NCBI GenBank assembly: GCA_027490225.1
Contig: JAIXYK010000038.1
Span: 1-36,847, forward strand
Direction of reading: 5' to 3'
Source: Bacteroidota bacterium
Lineage (GTDB): Bacteria; Bacteroidota; Bacteroidia; M30B66
Length of the DNA stretch: 36,847 nucleotides
This document shows, piece by piece, positions 7,890 through 16,215 of the stretch. Both the position numbers and the translations under genes were made by a program. A model generated the notes under the pieces. That model did not search any database, was not told the origin of the DNA, and saw nothing but the letters and a program-made list of their open reading frames with translations. Each line of letters starts with the position of its first letter. The first letter of the stretch is position 1.

Positions 7890-10800
7890 ATGTCATCAAT
7901 TAGAATAATTTTTATAGGTATTATTACCCTTTTTTGCATTGGCAAAATCGCAGCTCAGCCAATTAAGTCATTTAACGTGAGTCCAGAAGTATTCATTAAA
8001 GAACTGGAACAGTACATAGAAACTGCCGATAAAAAAGTTGCAAAAGAGCTCATCAATGTTTTTGAACCAATTTGGAAAACAAAACTATCGGCAACACAGC
8101 AACAGACCATCATTGTTACATCTAATGCCATGTTGAAGAAAAGATTTTCAGCAATTCCTAATTTTAAAGAATATGTAGATTGTATCATTGCTTTTGCAAA
8201 TAGTGATAAAACAACCCAGCAATTTATTGATTGGCATGTGACCTTAGATAAATACATGGTTAAAGCCAATGCAGGTAAATTTGCGCAATACGTTAAAACC
8301 TCAGAAAACCTTTTTAAAATTAATGCTCTTTATGCTTCTGATGCAGTAAAATGGGCAGTAAAAACATCGGAATTCTCGTTTCAATACGATTCTATTCCCA
8401 AAATAATCATTCCAAATACAGATTTATCTGGAACAACAAGAGCTGATAGTACAATAATTTACAATACTTCTGGCGTTTTTTACCCTACAAGCTATACCTT
8501 TTACGGAAAAGACGGAAAATTACTTTGGTCAAGAGTTAACCTGAAAGAAAACGAGGCTTATGCAAAACTAAATAAATACCAACTCACAGTTAAAACAACC
8601 AAATTTGTAGCAGATTCAGCAATTTTCTCTTTTCCAAAATACTTCAAAGAGCCTTTGCTCGGAATTGTAACTGATAAATTAACAGATAATTCAGATAAAA
8701 GAGAAGCTACTTATCCTCGTTTTACATCTTACAACGCTGAATTTTTAATACCAGGAATATTCAAAGACATTGATTATGAAGGTGGATTAACTATTCAAGG
8801 AAGCTCATTATTAGGTTCAGGTAATGAATTAAGACCTGCAAAGTTTACATTTAAAAGAGAAGGTAAAACATTTATAGAAGCTACTTCCAAATCATTTTTA
8901 ATTGAACAAAATAGTTTGCAAACCGCTGAAGCAGCTGTAACATTTAGATTAGATACTGATTCTATAGTTCATCCAGGATTGGTATTTAGATATTTCGACG
9001 ATAAAAAAGAATTATATTTACTTAGAAACAATGAAGGAACTTCCAAAACTCCTTTTTTCAATTCTTTTCATCAAATTGATATGGATTTTGAGGTGCTTTC
9101 TTGGAAACTCGAAGAACCCACAATTAGATTTAAAGCCATTGCCGGAGCAGTAGAAAGCAAAGGGCTTTTCGAATCAGCAGATTACTTTAGACAAGAAAGG
9201 TACATAGAAATTCAAGGAATCGATGAACAAAGTCCATTATTGGTACTGAGAAATTTAGCCGATAAATTAAAAAGAGAGGAGTTTTCTGCCTCTGAAGCCG
9301 CCTCATATTACAAATCTGAAATAACCCAAATTCGGCATATCTTAAGAAGACTTTCCAACATGGGCTTTATTTTATATAACGAGGAAACTGAAATGGTTAC
9401 TGTGAAACCACGTCTCCGCAAATATATTCTTGCAGTAAATGGAAGAGCCGATTATGATGTAATACAATTTTATTCAAATGTTGGAGGTTCAGAAAACAAT
9501 GGTGAATTAAGCCTTTTGAACTACGATTTAAGACTACATGGTGTTGAAAGAATATTTTTAAGTGATTCTCAAAACGTGGTTATTTTTCCTAAAAATCAGG
9601 AATTGGTATTGCACAAAAACAGGAATTTTGACTTTGCTGGTCGCATCATGGCTGGTCGTTTTGAGTTTTTTGGTAAGAAATTCGATTTCGATTATGATAG
9701 GTTTAAACTCAATCTCGATAACGTAGATTCACTCAGATTGAGAGTAGAAACAAGCGAAAAAGATGAGTTTGGAAAAGTGCAACTCAAAAAAGTAAAAACT
9801 GTAATTGAAAATGTAATTGGAGACATATTAATTGACCATCCTTACAACAAAAGCGGGGTAAAGTCCTTGGCCAAATACCCCATATTTAATTCAGCCAAAA
9901 ATTCCTACGCATATTATGAAAAAGGTTCTATTCTAGGTGGAGTTTACAAAAGGAGCAATTTCTACTTTCAGTTAGACCCTTATCAAGTTGATAGTTTGGA
10001 TAATTTCTCTAACGAAGGGCTAATATTTAAGGGCAATTTCGCTTCTGCGGGTATTTTTCCTGATTTAAGAGAAGAATTAAAGTTGCAGGAAGATTATTCT
10101 TTAGGTTTTAAAAGAAATACTGGAGATGTTGGTTTGCCAATTTATCAAGAAAAAGGTAAGTTTATAAATGCTTTGCAGCTTAGCCACAAAGGTTTGCGAG
10201 GTGATGGTGAGATTCAATACATCACAGCCTCTGCTAAATCTAATGATTTTGTGTTTTTTCCTGACTCAGTGAATGCCTTTTGTAAGAATTTAAATGTTAA
10301 AGCTGCCACGCAAGGCAACGTAGAATATCCAGACGTAGAAGCCGCAGAAGTAAAATTACATTGGGAACCATACAAACCTAACAAGTTTGAAGTAGCACAA
10401 ACAAAAGAAGCTCTCTCACTTTACGCAGGAGAGTCTAAATTAAAAGGGAAAATAAATATTGGTGAGAATGGTATGACGGGAAGTGGTTTGCTCGAATTTG
10501 CCAGCGCTGAAGTAGCATCCAAAGAATTCAGGTTTAAACGGGAAGATTTTAAGTCAGATACCGCCTCATTTGCCTTTACTGCACGTAACGAGGTAAATCC
10601 CGATGGTACAAAAGAAGTGGCCATTAAGACCGATAACGTAAAAGCGGATGTTAGTTTCAAAAACCGACAAGGGCAGTTTAAATCGAATTCAGCCGATTCA
10701 TACATTGAATTTCCTGTAAATAAATACATCGCTTACATGGACGAATTGCGCTGGTATATGGATAAAGATGAGGTTGATATGAATTCTTCTATGAACGAGA

Positions 10801-12326
10801 TTGACTTAATTGGTTCCCGATTCGTTTCCGTTCGGCCCGACCAAGATTCCATTACTTTCGTTGCGCCAAGAGCTAAGTATGCTTTGGCCGACCGAACAAT
10901 TAGAACCGAAGGTGTAAAATTGATTCGTGTTGCTGATGCAACAATTTATCCTAATGAAGAGAAAATTAACGTAGAGAGGAATGCCGTAATGACGCCATTT
11001 ACCAACTCAAGATTAACTGCTAACAACGATTTGAAATATCACGATATTTACAATGCAACTATTGAAGTAACTGCTAAAAGAAAATACAAGGCCTCTGGTG
11101 ATTATGATTTTGAAGATGCATTGGGAAAAATTCAAAAAATTACCTTTAAATCAATCACACAAGATACCGCTGGTAATACAATCGGAACTGGCGATATAGA
11201 TGAAAGCTTGAAGTTCACTTTTAGTCCAGAATTTGAGTTTCAAGGAAAAGTTAATTTATATGCACCCAGTAAATTTTTGATTTTTGATGGAGGTGTTCGT
11301 ATTTCTCACACTTGCGAAAGCATTGCCCGAAATTGGTTAAAATTCAAGTATGAAATTGACCCGGGAAACATCATGATACCTGTTGATTCGTTTCCTAAAA
11401 GTATTGATAATGAAAAGTTAATGGCAGGTTTAGTATTAATAAAAGATTCAACTCACGTATATCCTGTGTTTATGTCGAAGAAACAGAAAACCGGAGATCA
11501 AGAGATTCTAAATGCAAGAGGTTTTTTAAAGTTCGATAAAGCCAAACAGGAGTTCCAGATAACTTCGAAAGAAAAATTTGCTAATCCTGAATTACCAGAC
11601 GATTTTGTTGCTATGAAACAAGCCAATTGCGATGTCTCGGGCGAAGGAAGACTTAATTTTGGATTAGATCTGGGGCAGGTAAAACTTCAAACATTTGGAA
11701 AGGCCTCGCATAGTATTGTTTCTGACCAAACCAGTTTTAAAGCAATGATAGCCATGGATTTTTTCATGACGCCAGAATTATGGAAAATGATTGAAGAAAC
11801 CATCGCAGGAACCACAGGTTTGCAAGCTGCTGATGTAACTTCTGCGGATTATAAAAAGGCACTTACAGGATTAATTGGTAAAGAGCCTGCCGACAAAGTG
11901 TTAAAAGATTTAAGTGCAACCGGAACTATCAAGAAATTTCCTGATGAATTAAACAAGGCAATTGTTTTTTCAAACATAGAAATGAAATGGAATACAGAAA
12001 CGCGTTCTTACATTTCTGAAGGTTGGATACCTATTTCGAATATAGGTAAAACGCCTATAAACAAAGTAATTAAAGGTAAAATAGAAATGGTAAAGAAAAG
12101 GGGAGGAGACATTTTGAATGTTTACATTGAATTAGAATCTCAAAAATGGTTCTTCTTTAATTACACCAGAAACATAATGAACATCATTGCAGGCGATGAA
12201 AACTTTAATAAAACCATTCGCGAACTTGATGGCAAAAAACGATCAATAGATGTTCCGAGCGGACAACCTCCTTACCAGTTTATGATAGGAATCGAAAAAC
12301 GAAAAAGAGACTTTTTAGAGAAATAG
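7890..12326 (+). CDS. Very large exported protein of unknown function (1478 aa)
   Basis: I do not recognise a named family, although proteins of this size and style occur in Bacteroidota. A signal peptide (MSSIRIIFIGIITLFCIG, then KIAAQ) directs export. Residues about 50-170 are helical. The bulk is beta-rich with repeated strands of the type FxGxxxFASAGIFPD and KLKGKINIGENGMTGSG, reminiscent of extended beta proteins such as OstA/AsmA-like envelope proteins. A helical island at about 450-510 (SASEAASYYKSEITQIRHIL, then RRLSNMGFILYNEETEMV) resembles a winged helix. No transmembrane helix or sorting domain is seen at the C-terminus, which ends FMIGIEKRKRDFLEK. It is divergent from the siaBC operon with about 170 bases between starts. 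Confidence 0.8.
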   Translation: MSSIRIIFIGIITLFCIGKIAAQPIKSFNVSPEVFIKELEQYIETADKKVAKELINVFEPIWKTKLSATQQQTIIVTSNAMLKKRFSAIPNFKEYVDCIIAFANSDKTTQQFIDWHVTLDKYMVKANAGKFAQYVKTSENLFKINALYASDAVKWAVKTSEFSFQYDSIPKIIIPNTDLSGTTRADSTIIYNTSGVFYPTSYTFYGKDGKLLWSRVNLKENEAYAKLNKYQLTVKTTKFVADSAIFSFPKYFKEPLLGIVTDKLTDNSDKREATYPRFTSYNAEFLIPGIFKDIDYEGGLTIQGSSLLGSGNELRPAKFTFKREGKTFIEATSKSFLIEQNSLQTAEAAVTFRLDTDSIVHPGLVFRYFDDKKELYLLRNNEGTSKTPFFNSFHQIDMDFEVLSWKLEEPTIRFKAIAGAVESKGLFESADYFRQERYIEIQGIDEQSPLLVLRNLADKLKREEFSASEAASYYKSEITQIRHILRRLSNMGFILYNEETEMVTVKPRLRKYILAVNGRADYDVIQFYSNVGGSENNGELSLLNYDLRLHGVERIFLSDSQNVVIFPKNQELVLHKNRNFDFAGRIMAGRFEFFGKKFDFDYDRFKLNLDNVDSLRLRVETSEKDEFGKVQLKKVKTVIENVIGDILIDHPYNKSGVKSLAKYPIFNSAKNSYAYYEKGSILGGVYKRSNFYFQLDPYQVDSLDNFSNEGLIFKGNFASAGIFPDLREELKLQEDYSLGFKRNTGDVGLPIYQEKGKFINALQLSHKGLRGDGEIQYITASAKSNDFVFFPDSVNAFCKNLNVKAATQGNVEYPDVEAAEVKLHWEPYKPNKFEVAQTKEALSLYAGESKLKGKINIGENGMTGSGLLEFASAEVASKEFRFKREDFKSDTASFAFTARNEVNPDGTKEVAIKTDNVKADVSFKNRQGQFKSNSADSYIEFPVNKYIAYMDELRWYMDKDEVDMNSSMNEIDLIGSRFVSVRPDQDSITFVAPRAKYALADRTIRTEGVKLIRVADATIYPNEEKINVERNAVMTPFTNSRLTANNDLKYHDIYNATIEVTAKRKYKASGDYDFEDALGKIQKITFKSITQDTAGNTIGTGDIDESLKFTFSPEFEFQGKVNLYAPSKFLIFDGGVRISHTCESIARNWLKFKYEIDPGNIMIPVDSFPKSIDNEKLMAGLVLIKDSTHVYPVFMSKKQKTGDQEILNARGFLKFDKAKQEFQITSKEKFANPELPDDFVAMKQANCDVSGEGRLNFGLDLGQVKLQTFGKASHSIVSDQTSFKAMIAMDFFMTPELWKMIEETIAGTTGLQAADVTSADYKKALTGLIGKEPADKVLKDLSATGTIKKFPDELNKAIVFSNIEMKWNTETRSYISEGWIPISNIGKTPINKVIKGKIEMVKKRGGDILNVYIELESQKWFFFNYTRNIMNIIAGDENFNKTIRELDGKKRSIDVPSGQPPYQFMIGIEKRKRDFLEK

Positions 12327-12451
12327 AAAGATGCGAAAACGCTGCATGAATTGGTAGGACTGAATTTATAGAGTAAATGCACAGGTGATTTTTTCAACAT
12401 TTTATAGTTGAATATCAATAAACTTCTGGTATGTTATCTTAACATTAATGC

Positions 12452-12459
12452 TATATTTG
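12452..12459 (+). promoter_or_regulatory. -7 promoter box just before plsY
   Basis: TATATTTG matches TAnnTTTG exactly and ends 4 bases before the plsY ATG. No clear -33 TTTG is found at the right distance. If the box is used, the transcript would start at or within a base or two of the ATG. Confidence 0.45.
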
Positions 12460-12463
12460 CAAT

Positions 12464-13099
12464 ATGTTAATTACGGGTTTGGCTTTATTGGTAATAGCTT
12501 ATTTGTTAGGCTCAATTCCATCTGCTGTGTGGATTGGAAAGGCTTTTTACAATACAGATGTTCGTGAATTCGGCAGTGGAAATGCTGGTGCTACCAATAC
12601 ATTTAGGGTTTTGGGTAAAACAGCGGGCATTCCTGTTTTAGCCATCGATGCATTAAAAGGTTGGTTCGCCGTGATGCTGCCCGTTTGGAATTTAAGTGCA
12701 CCAGATTCACCAGTTTTATTCGAGAATTTCAGAGTTTTATGCGGTGCTGCTGCTGTTTTTGGACATATTTTTCCCCTTTTTGCAGGATTTAGAGGAGGCA
12801 AAGGAATTGCAACACTTTTAGGTGTAGCTGTTGGTATGCAGCCCATTGCAGCATTATTTTGTATTGCATTGTTTACGCTTGTCTTGTTGTTAACCCATTA
12901 TGTTTCTTTGGGTTCTATTTTAGCTTCCTTGTTTTATGCCACTTTTATTATCTGGATAGAAAGAGCCCACCATGACGCTACTATCATATTTGCTGTAACA
13001 ATTCCATTACTGGTAATTCTTACGCATGTTAAAAACATACAGCGCATGATTAAAGGAAAAGAAAGTCGCACATATCTCATAAATAAACGACAGAAATAG
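12464..13099 (+). CDS. plsY: Glycerol-3-phosphate acyltransferase PlsY
   Basis: Integral membrane enzyme of 211 residues. It transfers the acyl group of acyl-phosphate to glycerol-3-phosphate to make lysophosphatidic acid, the first step of phospholipid synthesis. The family motifs are all present. GSIPSAVWIGK starts the first loop, GSGNAGATNTFRVLGK is the glycerol-phosphate motif, DALKGW follows, and GHIFPLFAGFRGGKGIAT is the glycine-rich phosphate-binding motif. About five membrane segments and normal length fit PlsY. The tail (MIKGKESRTY) is cytoplasmic and basic. It is followed by clpS, which has its own promoter. Confidence 0.96.
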   Translation: MLITGLALLVIAYLLGSIPSAVWIGKAFYNTDVREFGSGNAGATNTFRVLGKTAGIPVLAIDALKGWFAVMLPVWNLSAPDSPVLFENFRVLCGAAAVFGHIFPLFAGFRGGKGIATLLGVAVGMQPIAALFCIALFTLVLLLTHYVSLGSILASLFYATFIIWIERAHHDATIIFAVTIPLLVILTHVKNIQRMIKGKESRTYLINKRQK

Positions 13100-13112
13100 A
13101 TTTCAAAATCTT

Positions 13113-13145
13113 TTTGGAAACCAGCCTTTAAATTCGTTACTTTTG
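13113..13145 (+). promoter_or_regulatory. Promoter of clpS
   Basis: TTTG (13113-13116) is followed after 21 bases by TACTTTTG (13138-13145), a full match to the -7 box TAnnTTTG. The clpS ATG lies 20 bases further on. Confidence 0.65.
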
Positions 13146-13165
13146 CATAAAATTTTAAAATCGGC

Positions 13166-13447
13166 ATGAGAAACGCTACTCATTTTTTAGAAGAAGAAGA
13201 TTCAGACACATTATTGCTCGAAGTAGATCAAAGACATTTGGTTGTTTTTAACGATGATGTAAATACATTTGATGACGTAATCCGTTGGTTAATTGAAATA
13301 TGTAACCACGAAACTTTACAGGCTGAACAATGCGCACTTATTGTACATCACAATGGTAAATGCAGTGTAAAAACAGGAAGTTTCGACGAGTTACAACCAA
13401 GAGCTGTTGCTTTATTAGACCGAGGACTTTCTGTTGAAATCATGTAA
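13166..13447 (+). CDS. clpS: ATP-dependent Clp protease adaptor ClpS
   Basis: Protein of 93 residues, the usual size for ClpS, which binds ClpA/ClpC-type unfoldases and presents N-degron substrates. After a short acidic N-terminus (FLEEEDSDTLL) comes the ClpS core: LVVFNDDVNTFDDVIRWL, with the conserved NDD of the binding pocket, then the IVHHNGKCSV strand. The helix DELQPRAVALLDRGLSVEI closes the fold. The clpA/clpC partner gene is not in the window. The gene has its own promoter upstream. Confidence 0.92.
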   Translation: MRNATHFLEEEDSDTLLLEVDQRHLVVFNDDVNTFDDVIRWLIEICNHETLQAEQCALIVHHNGKCSVKTGSFDELQPRAVALLDRGLSVEIM

Positions 13448-13520
13448 ATACTTAATAATAAAGAATTTACTTTAAAAATAAAATTTATTCAAACTTTATT
13501 CTACGCATTAGATAAAAAAT

Positions 13521-13528
13521 TATCTTTG
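13521..13528 (+). promoter_or_regulatory. -7 promoter box of tRNA-Arg
   Basis: TATCTTTG is a perfect TAnnTTTG box 12 bases before the tRNA 5' end, placing the start about 6 bases upstream of the mature tRNA. The -33 element is not clear (CTTTATT is near the expected place). Confidence 0.5.
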
Positions 13529-13540
13529 CGCCTCTCAAAA

Positions 13541-13614
13541 GGTTCTGTAGCTTAATTGGATAGAGCACCTGACTACGGATCAGGAGGTTCGGGGTTCGAC
13601 TCCCTGCAGGACCA
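13541..13614 (+). tRNA. tRNA-Arg (anticodon ACG)
   Basis: A full cloverleaf can be drawn. The acceptor stem is GGTTCTG/CAGGACC with one G-T pair, and the D arm GCTTAATTGGATAGAGC. The anticodon stem CCTGA/TCAGG encloses loop CTACGGA with anticodon ACG, and the T arm is CGGGG-TTCGACT-CCCTG. The discriminator base is A at 13614. The 3' CCA is not encoded. The anticodon A34 would be edited to inosine by TadA to read CGN codons. Confidence 0.97.
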
Positions 13615-13615
13615 C

Positions 13616-13657
13616 AAAAGGGACAAATTCAGCAATGCGTTTGTCCCTTTTTATTTT
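13616..13657 (+). terminator. Rho-independent terminator after tRNA-Arg
   Basis: AAAAGGGACAAA (13616-13627) and TTTGTCCCTTTT (13640-13651) form a perfect 12-bp stem around a 12-base loop, followed by TTATTTT. It begins two bases after the tRNA. The A-tract on the 5' side allows function in the other direction too. Confidence 0.9.
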
Positions 13658-13707
13658 AGGAATGTTCTTATTACCGTCTAGCTGTTAATTTAAAGAGAAA
13701 CAAACCC

Positions 13708-13965
13708 ATGAAAAATGTATTTAGAATTCGGCTATATTGTTTTTTTACAACCAGCATTTTTATGCTAATGTCAGCTTGTAATAGTAGCAGTGATTCTGAA
13801 ACAGTTAAAAAAGCGGTGTATGTAAAACCCTACATAGACTACAAAGGGAAATATCATAAAGGGCATTTGCGCCAGCCTGTGAGCACTAATAAGAACGCAA
13901 TCAAGAACCAAAATCGCTCAAAGTATTATTATAAAACAAAAGGCAAGTATAGAAGGAAGAAATAG
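13708..13965 (+). CDS. Small basic lipoprotein of unknown function
   Basis: An 85-residue protein with a lipoprotein signal: MKNVFRIRLYCFFTT, a hydrophobic stretch, then lipobox LMSAC (Cys at 24). The mature part of about 60 residues is Ser/Asp-rich at first and then strongly basic and Tyr/Lys-rich (YIDYKGKYHKGHLRQ, ending KGKYRRKK). Such a tail could touch anionic lipid, DNA or peptidoglycan, but there is no family evidence. It stands alone between the tRNA terminator and the convergent DUF2130 gene. Confidence 0.6.
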   Translation: MKNVFRIRLYCFFTTSIFMLMSACNSSSDSETVKKAVYVKPYIDYKGKYHKGHLRQPVSTNKNAIKNQNRSKYYYKTKGKYRRKK

Positions 13966-14015
13966 CAATTCTGAAAATGTTGTAAGTTTCAAAACTATTG
14001 AATTAACCTTTCAAA

Positions 14016-14031
14016 CCGCTCATCCGCTGCC
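14016..14031. repeat. Dispersed 16-base repeat, copy 1
   Basis: CCGCTCATCCGCTGCC occurs here and, with one base changed (CCGCTCAACCGCTGCC), at 17145-17160. Both copies are intergenic, GC-rich against the AT-rich background, and preceded by CAAA/CAGG. They look like parts of a dispersed intergenic element. Confidence 0.6.
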
Positions 14032-14084
14032 ACGTCATTATTGAAGGTATTATACATTCATTTTTGTTATTTATTAGTTTAACT

Positions 14085-15362
14085 CTAATCGATTTTTTTC
14101 GATAAATCTTCAAACTTTGCTGTCATAGTTGGATTGTCGCGCGTTAACTTTTTAATTGTTAACTCATCTGCCTTATTGTTGGCAAGTCGCAGGTTGTTTT
14201 CAGATGACAATAAAGCGTCTTTCGTTTTTTGAAGATGATCTATGGTCTTATCAATTTCTTCGATTGCGGTTTTAAATTTCCGGCTGGCTAACTCGTAATT
14301 CCTGGCAAATCCTTCCTTAAAATTATTTATGTTTTCTTCAAAATTGGTAATGTCTATATTTTGATTTTTTACCAAGGCTAATTCAGCTTTGTATTTCATG
14401 GAATTCATTGCTGCATTTCTTAGCAGCGTGATGATTGGAATAAAAAACTGTGGGCGAATTACATACATTTTCGGGTATTTGTAAGACATGTCTACAATTC
14501 CACCATTGTAAAATTCGTTTTCAGCTTCCAGCAAAGAAACAAGAATGGCATATTCGCATTTCTTTTCAGTGCGGTCTTTATCTAGCTCTTTTAAAAAATC
14601 CTCGTTTCTTTTTTTAGTCGCAGTTTCCTCTCCTTCATTTTTCATTTCAAACATTATTGAGATGATTTCATTTCCTGCATCGTCTGTTTCTCTGTAAATA
14701 TAGTCACCTTTGCTGCCAGCTCTGGCATCGTTATCTTTCTCAAAATATGCTTTTTGAAATCCTGTTGCGCGTAGTTTATTGAATTCAGTTTCACAATGTA
14801 GTTCCAAGGTTTCCCCAAGCATTTTTGTTGAAAGCTTTTGCTTGAGGTCCTTTCGTAAAGCAATTTCCTCATCTTTCAGTTTTATAATATCATCTTTCGT
14901 TTTAAGTTCCGAGGAGAATTTTTCGATTAACGATTTTTCAAACAATTGCTTTTCAATTTCCTTGTTTTTTAAACTATTGGCCAGCTCGTCTCTTTCTTTT
15001 TCTATTTTTTGAACAGCTACATTTACTGTTAGCTTCGTTTCAATTTCAGCCTTTTCTATCTTTGATTTCATCTCAGCAATTTCGGCTTCTTTCTTCGCCA
15101 GCTGTGCAGATAAGTTGCGGTCGTTTAATGCCTTTAATTCTATAATTTCTTGATCTTTTTTGGCCAAGTTTTCCTGCAAAGTGTTTTTGAGAGTTGCTTC
15201 TGCCAGTTTCACAGCATTTACCTTTTCTTTTTCGGCAAGAAATAGTCTATTCTTCAATTCTTCTTCAAACTGGTGATCTCTAACTTGCTTCAAAATATCA
15301 GCAAAACCAGCCTCATCAACTTTAAAAACCTTTTTACAATTTGGGCAAATTATGTCATTCAT
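14085..15362 (-). CDS. DUF2130 domain-containing protein
   Basis: Cytoplasmic protein of 425 residues. It starts with a small zinc-ribbon-like half site, [18 protein letters not shown] long Glu/Lys-rich coiled coil follows at about 25-195 ([20 protein letters not shown] and similar heptads). The DUF2130 domain covers about 195-380, with [26 protein letters not shown] and [15 protein letters not shown]-type core segments. A second helical tail follows. The function of the family is not established. The acidic/Lys pattern in [18 protein letters not shown] resembles nuclease-type cores, which is only a suggestion. It is a lone gene with no operon partner. Confidence 0.9.
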   Translation of the reverse strand: MNDIICPNCKKVFKVDEAGFADILKQVRDHQFEEELKNRLFLAEKEKVNAVKLAEATLKNTLQENLAKKDQEIIELKALNDRNLSAQLAKKEAEIAEMKSKIEKAEIETKLTVNVAVQKIEKERDELANSLKNKEIEKQLFEKSLIEKFSSELKTKDDIIKLKDEEIALRKDLKQKLSTKMLGETLELHCETEFNKLRATGFQKAYFEKDNDARAGSKGDYIYRETDDAGNEIISIMFEMKNEGEETATKKRNEDFLKELDKDRTEKKCEYAILVSLLEAENEFYNGGIVDMSYKYPKMYVIRPQFFIPIITLLRNAAMNSMKYKAELALVKNQNIDITNFEENINNFKEGFARNYELASRKFKTAIEEIDKTIDHLQKTKDALLSSENNLRLANNKADELTIKKLTRDNPTMTAKFEDLSKKID

Positions 15363-15460
15363 ACTATTTAATTATTTCGATTATTTTATGCAAGCTAATA
15401 GTCCATTTATCATTAAACAATAAGATAAATCAACAATTCCTATTTGGTAATTCTTGTCAA

Positions 15461-15489
15461 ATATAACTGTAAAGCAAATACAGTTATAT
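15461..15489. repeat. Perfect 10-bp inverted repeat
   Basis: ATATAACTGT (15461-15470) and ACAGTTATAT (15480-15489) face each other across 9 bases between two minus-strand genes. There is no T-run directly after it, so a terminator role is uncertain. An operator or a weak hairpin is possible. Confidence 0.45.
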
Positions 15490-15600
15490 ATTTAACATTT
15501 CTAAATACAACTAGCTTTATATTGTGCGATTTAAATTTACTATAATAGCTTTTATAATTTTTAATTTACAAAATACAAGCTGTTTAAGCAGACTGCTAGC

Positions 15601-16002
15601 TTATTGATTCGTTGTCTTTTTTTTCTTTAAAATAATCAACAATAAAATAGAAAAAGCTCCAGTTAAAAATGCAAATTGTTTCTCAAAAAATGTCTTTGCA
15701 AAAATATTTCCTATTGTATTTAATACGAAAATAACAAAGAAAATCCACAAAATTACATTTACTACTTTGTTCGGAAATCTGTATTTAACAAGGTTACTTT
15801 TCATAAGTATTATCCAACATAAAAACAGATTTATTAATACTGAAATAGTCTCAAAAACGTACATTTCATTATCGTTCTGAAGTCTTCCTCCCCAAGTAAT
15901 ATTGTAGGGAATAATTTTAGCAATAATGCAGAGATGAAATAATATAATTGCAATTTGAAATCCTAAGAATATCTTAATTGCATTGTTGTAAATTGAATTC
16001 AT
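15601..16002 (-). CDS. Small four-helix integral membrane protein of unknown function
   Basis: Protein of 133 residues with about four hydrophobic helices: residues 8-30 (IKIFLGFQIAIILFHLCII), 48-68 (FETISVLINLFLCWIILM), 80-102 (VVNVILWIFFVIFVL) and 108-127 (AFLTGAFSILLLIIL). It ends in a Lys-rich cytoplasmic tail (KKKKTTNQ). No signature residues are seen and I cannot assign a family. It precedes a structured repeat and the metallo-beta-lactamase gene, all on the minus strand, but the gap of over 200 bases argues against one operon. Confidence 0.65.
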   Translation of the reverse strand: MNSIYNNAIKIFLGFQIAIILFHLCIIAKIIPYNITWGGRLQNDNEMYVFETISVLINLFLCWIILMKSNLVKYRFPNKVVNVILWIFFVIFVLNTIGNIFAKTFFEKQFAFLTGAFSILLLIILKKKKTTNQ

Positions 16003-16054
16003 TTTTATTGTTTGAGATTATTTTGGGTTAATGCGAAAAGGTTTCAATCAAAAA

Positions 16055-16148
16055 GTCAGAAATGCGGTGGATGTGAGGCACAGACATTGAAGATGTATAG
16101 GTAATACTTCGAAATGGATGTAACGAAGCAGACACCGTATTTCTGGCT
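16055..16148. repeat. MITE-like element: 16-bp imperfect terminal inverted repeats with internal hairpin
   Basis: AGTCAGAAATGCGGTG at about 16055-16069 pairs with CACCGTATTTCTGGCT at 16133-16148. The two mismatches become G-U pairs in plus-strand RNA. Inside, CTTCG/CGAAG (16107-16111, 16124-16128) forms a second hairpin. The 94-base unit is GC-richer than its surroundings. No clear target-site duplication was found. Confidence 0.5.
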
Positions 16149-16215
16149 AGCTTAAAAAAAGCAAAATTTTAAAATTAAGTTAAAAACCACATTTATTTTT
16201 TTTAAGCGTTTTTGA

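Noticed and set aside
14779-15012. 77-codon plus-strand ORF, Ser/Phe-rich
   Set aside because: It is the antisense shadow of the DUF2130 coiled coil; Ser/Phe richness reflects Lys/Glu codons read backwards.
15461-15489. Terminator for the 15601-16002 gene
   Set aside because: The hairpin is AT-rich, more than 100 bases past the stop, and has no U-tract. It is kept only as an inverted repeat.
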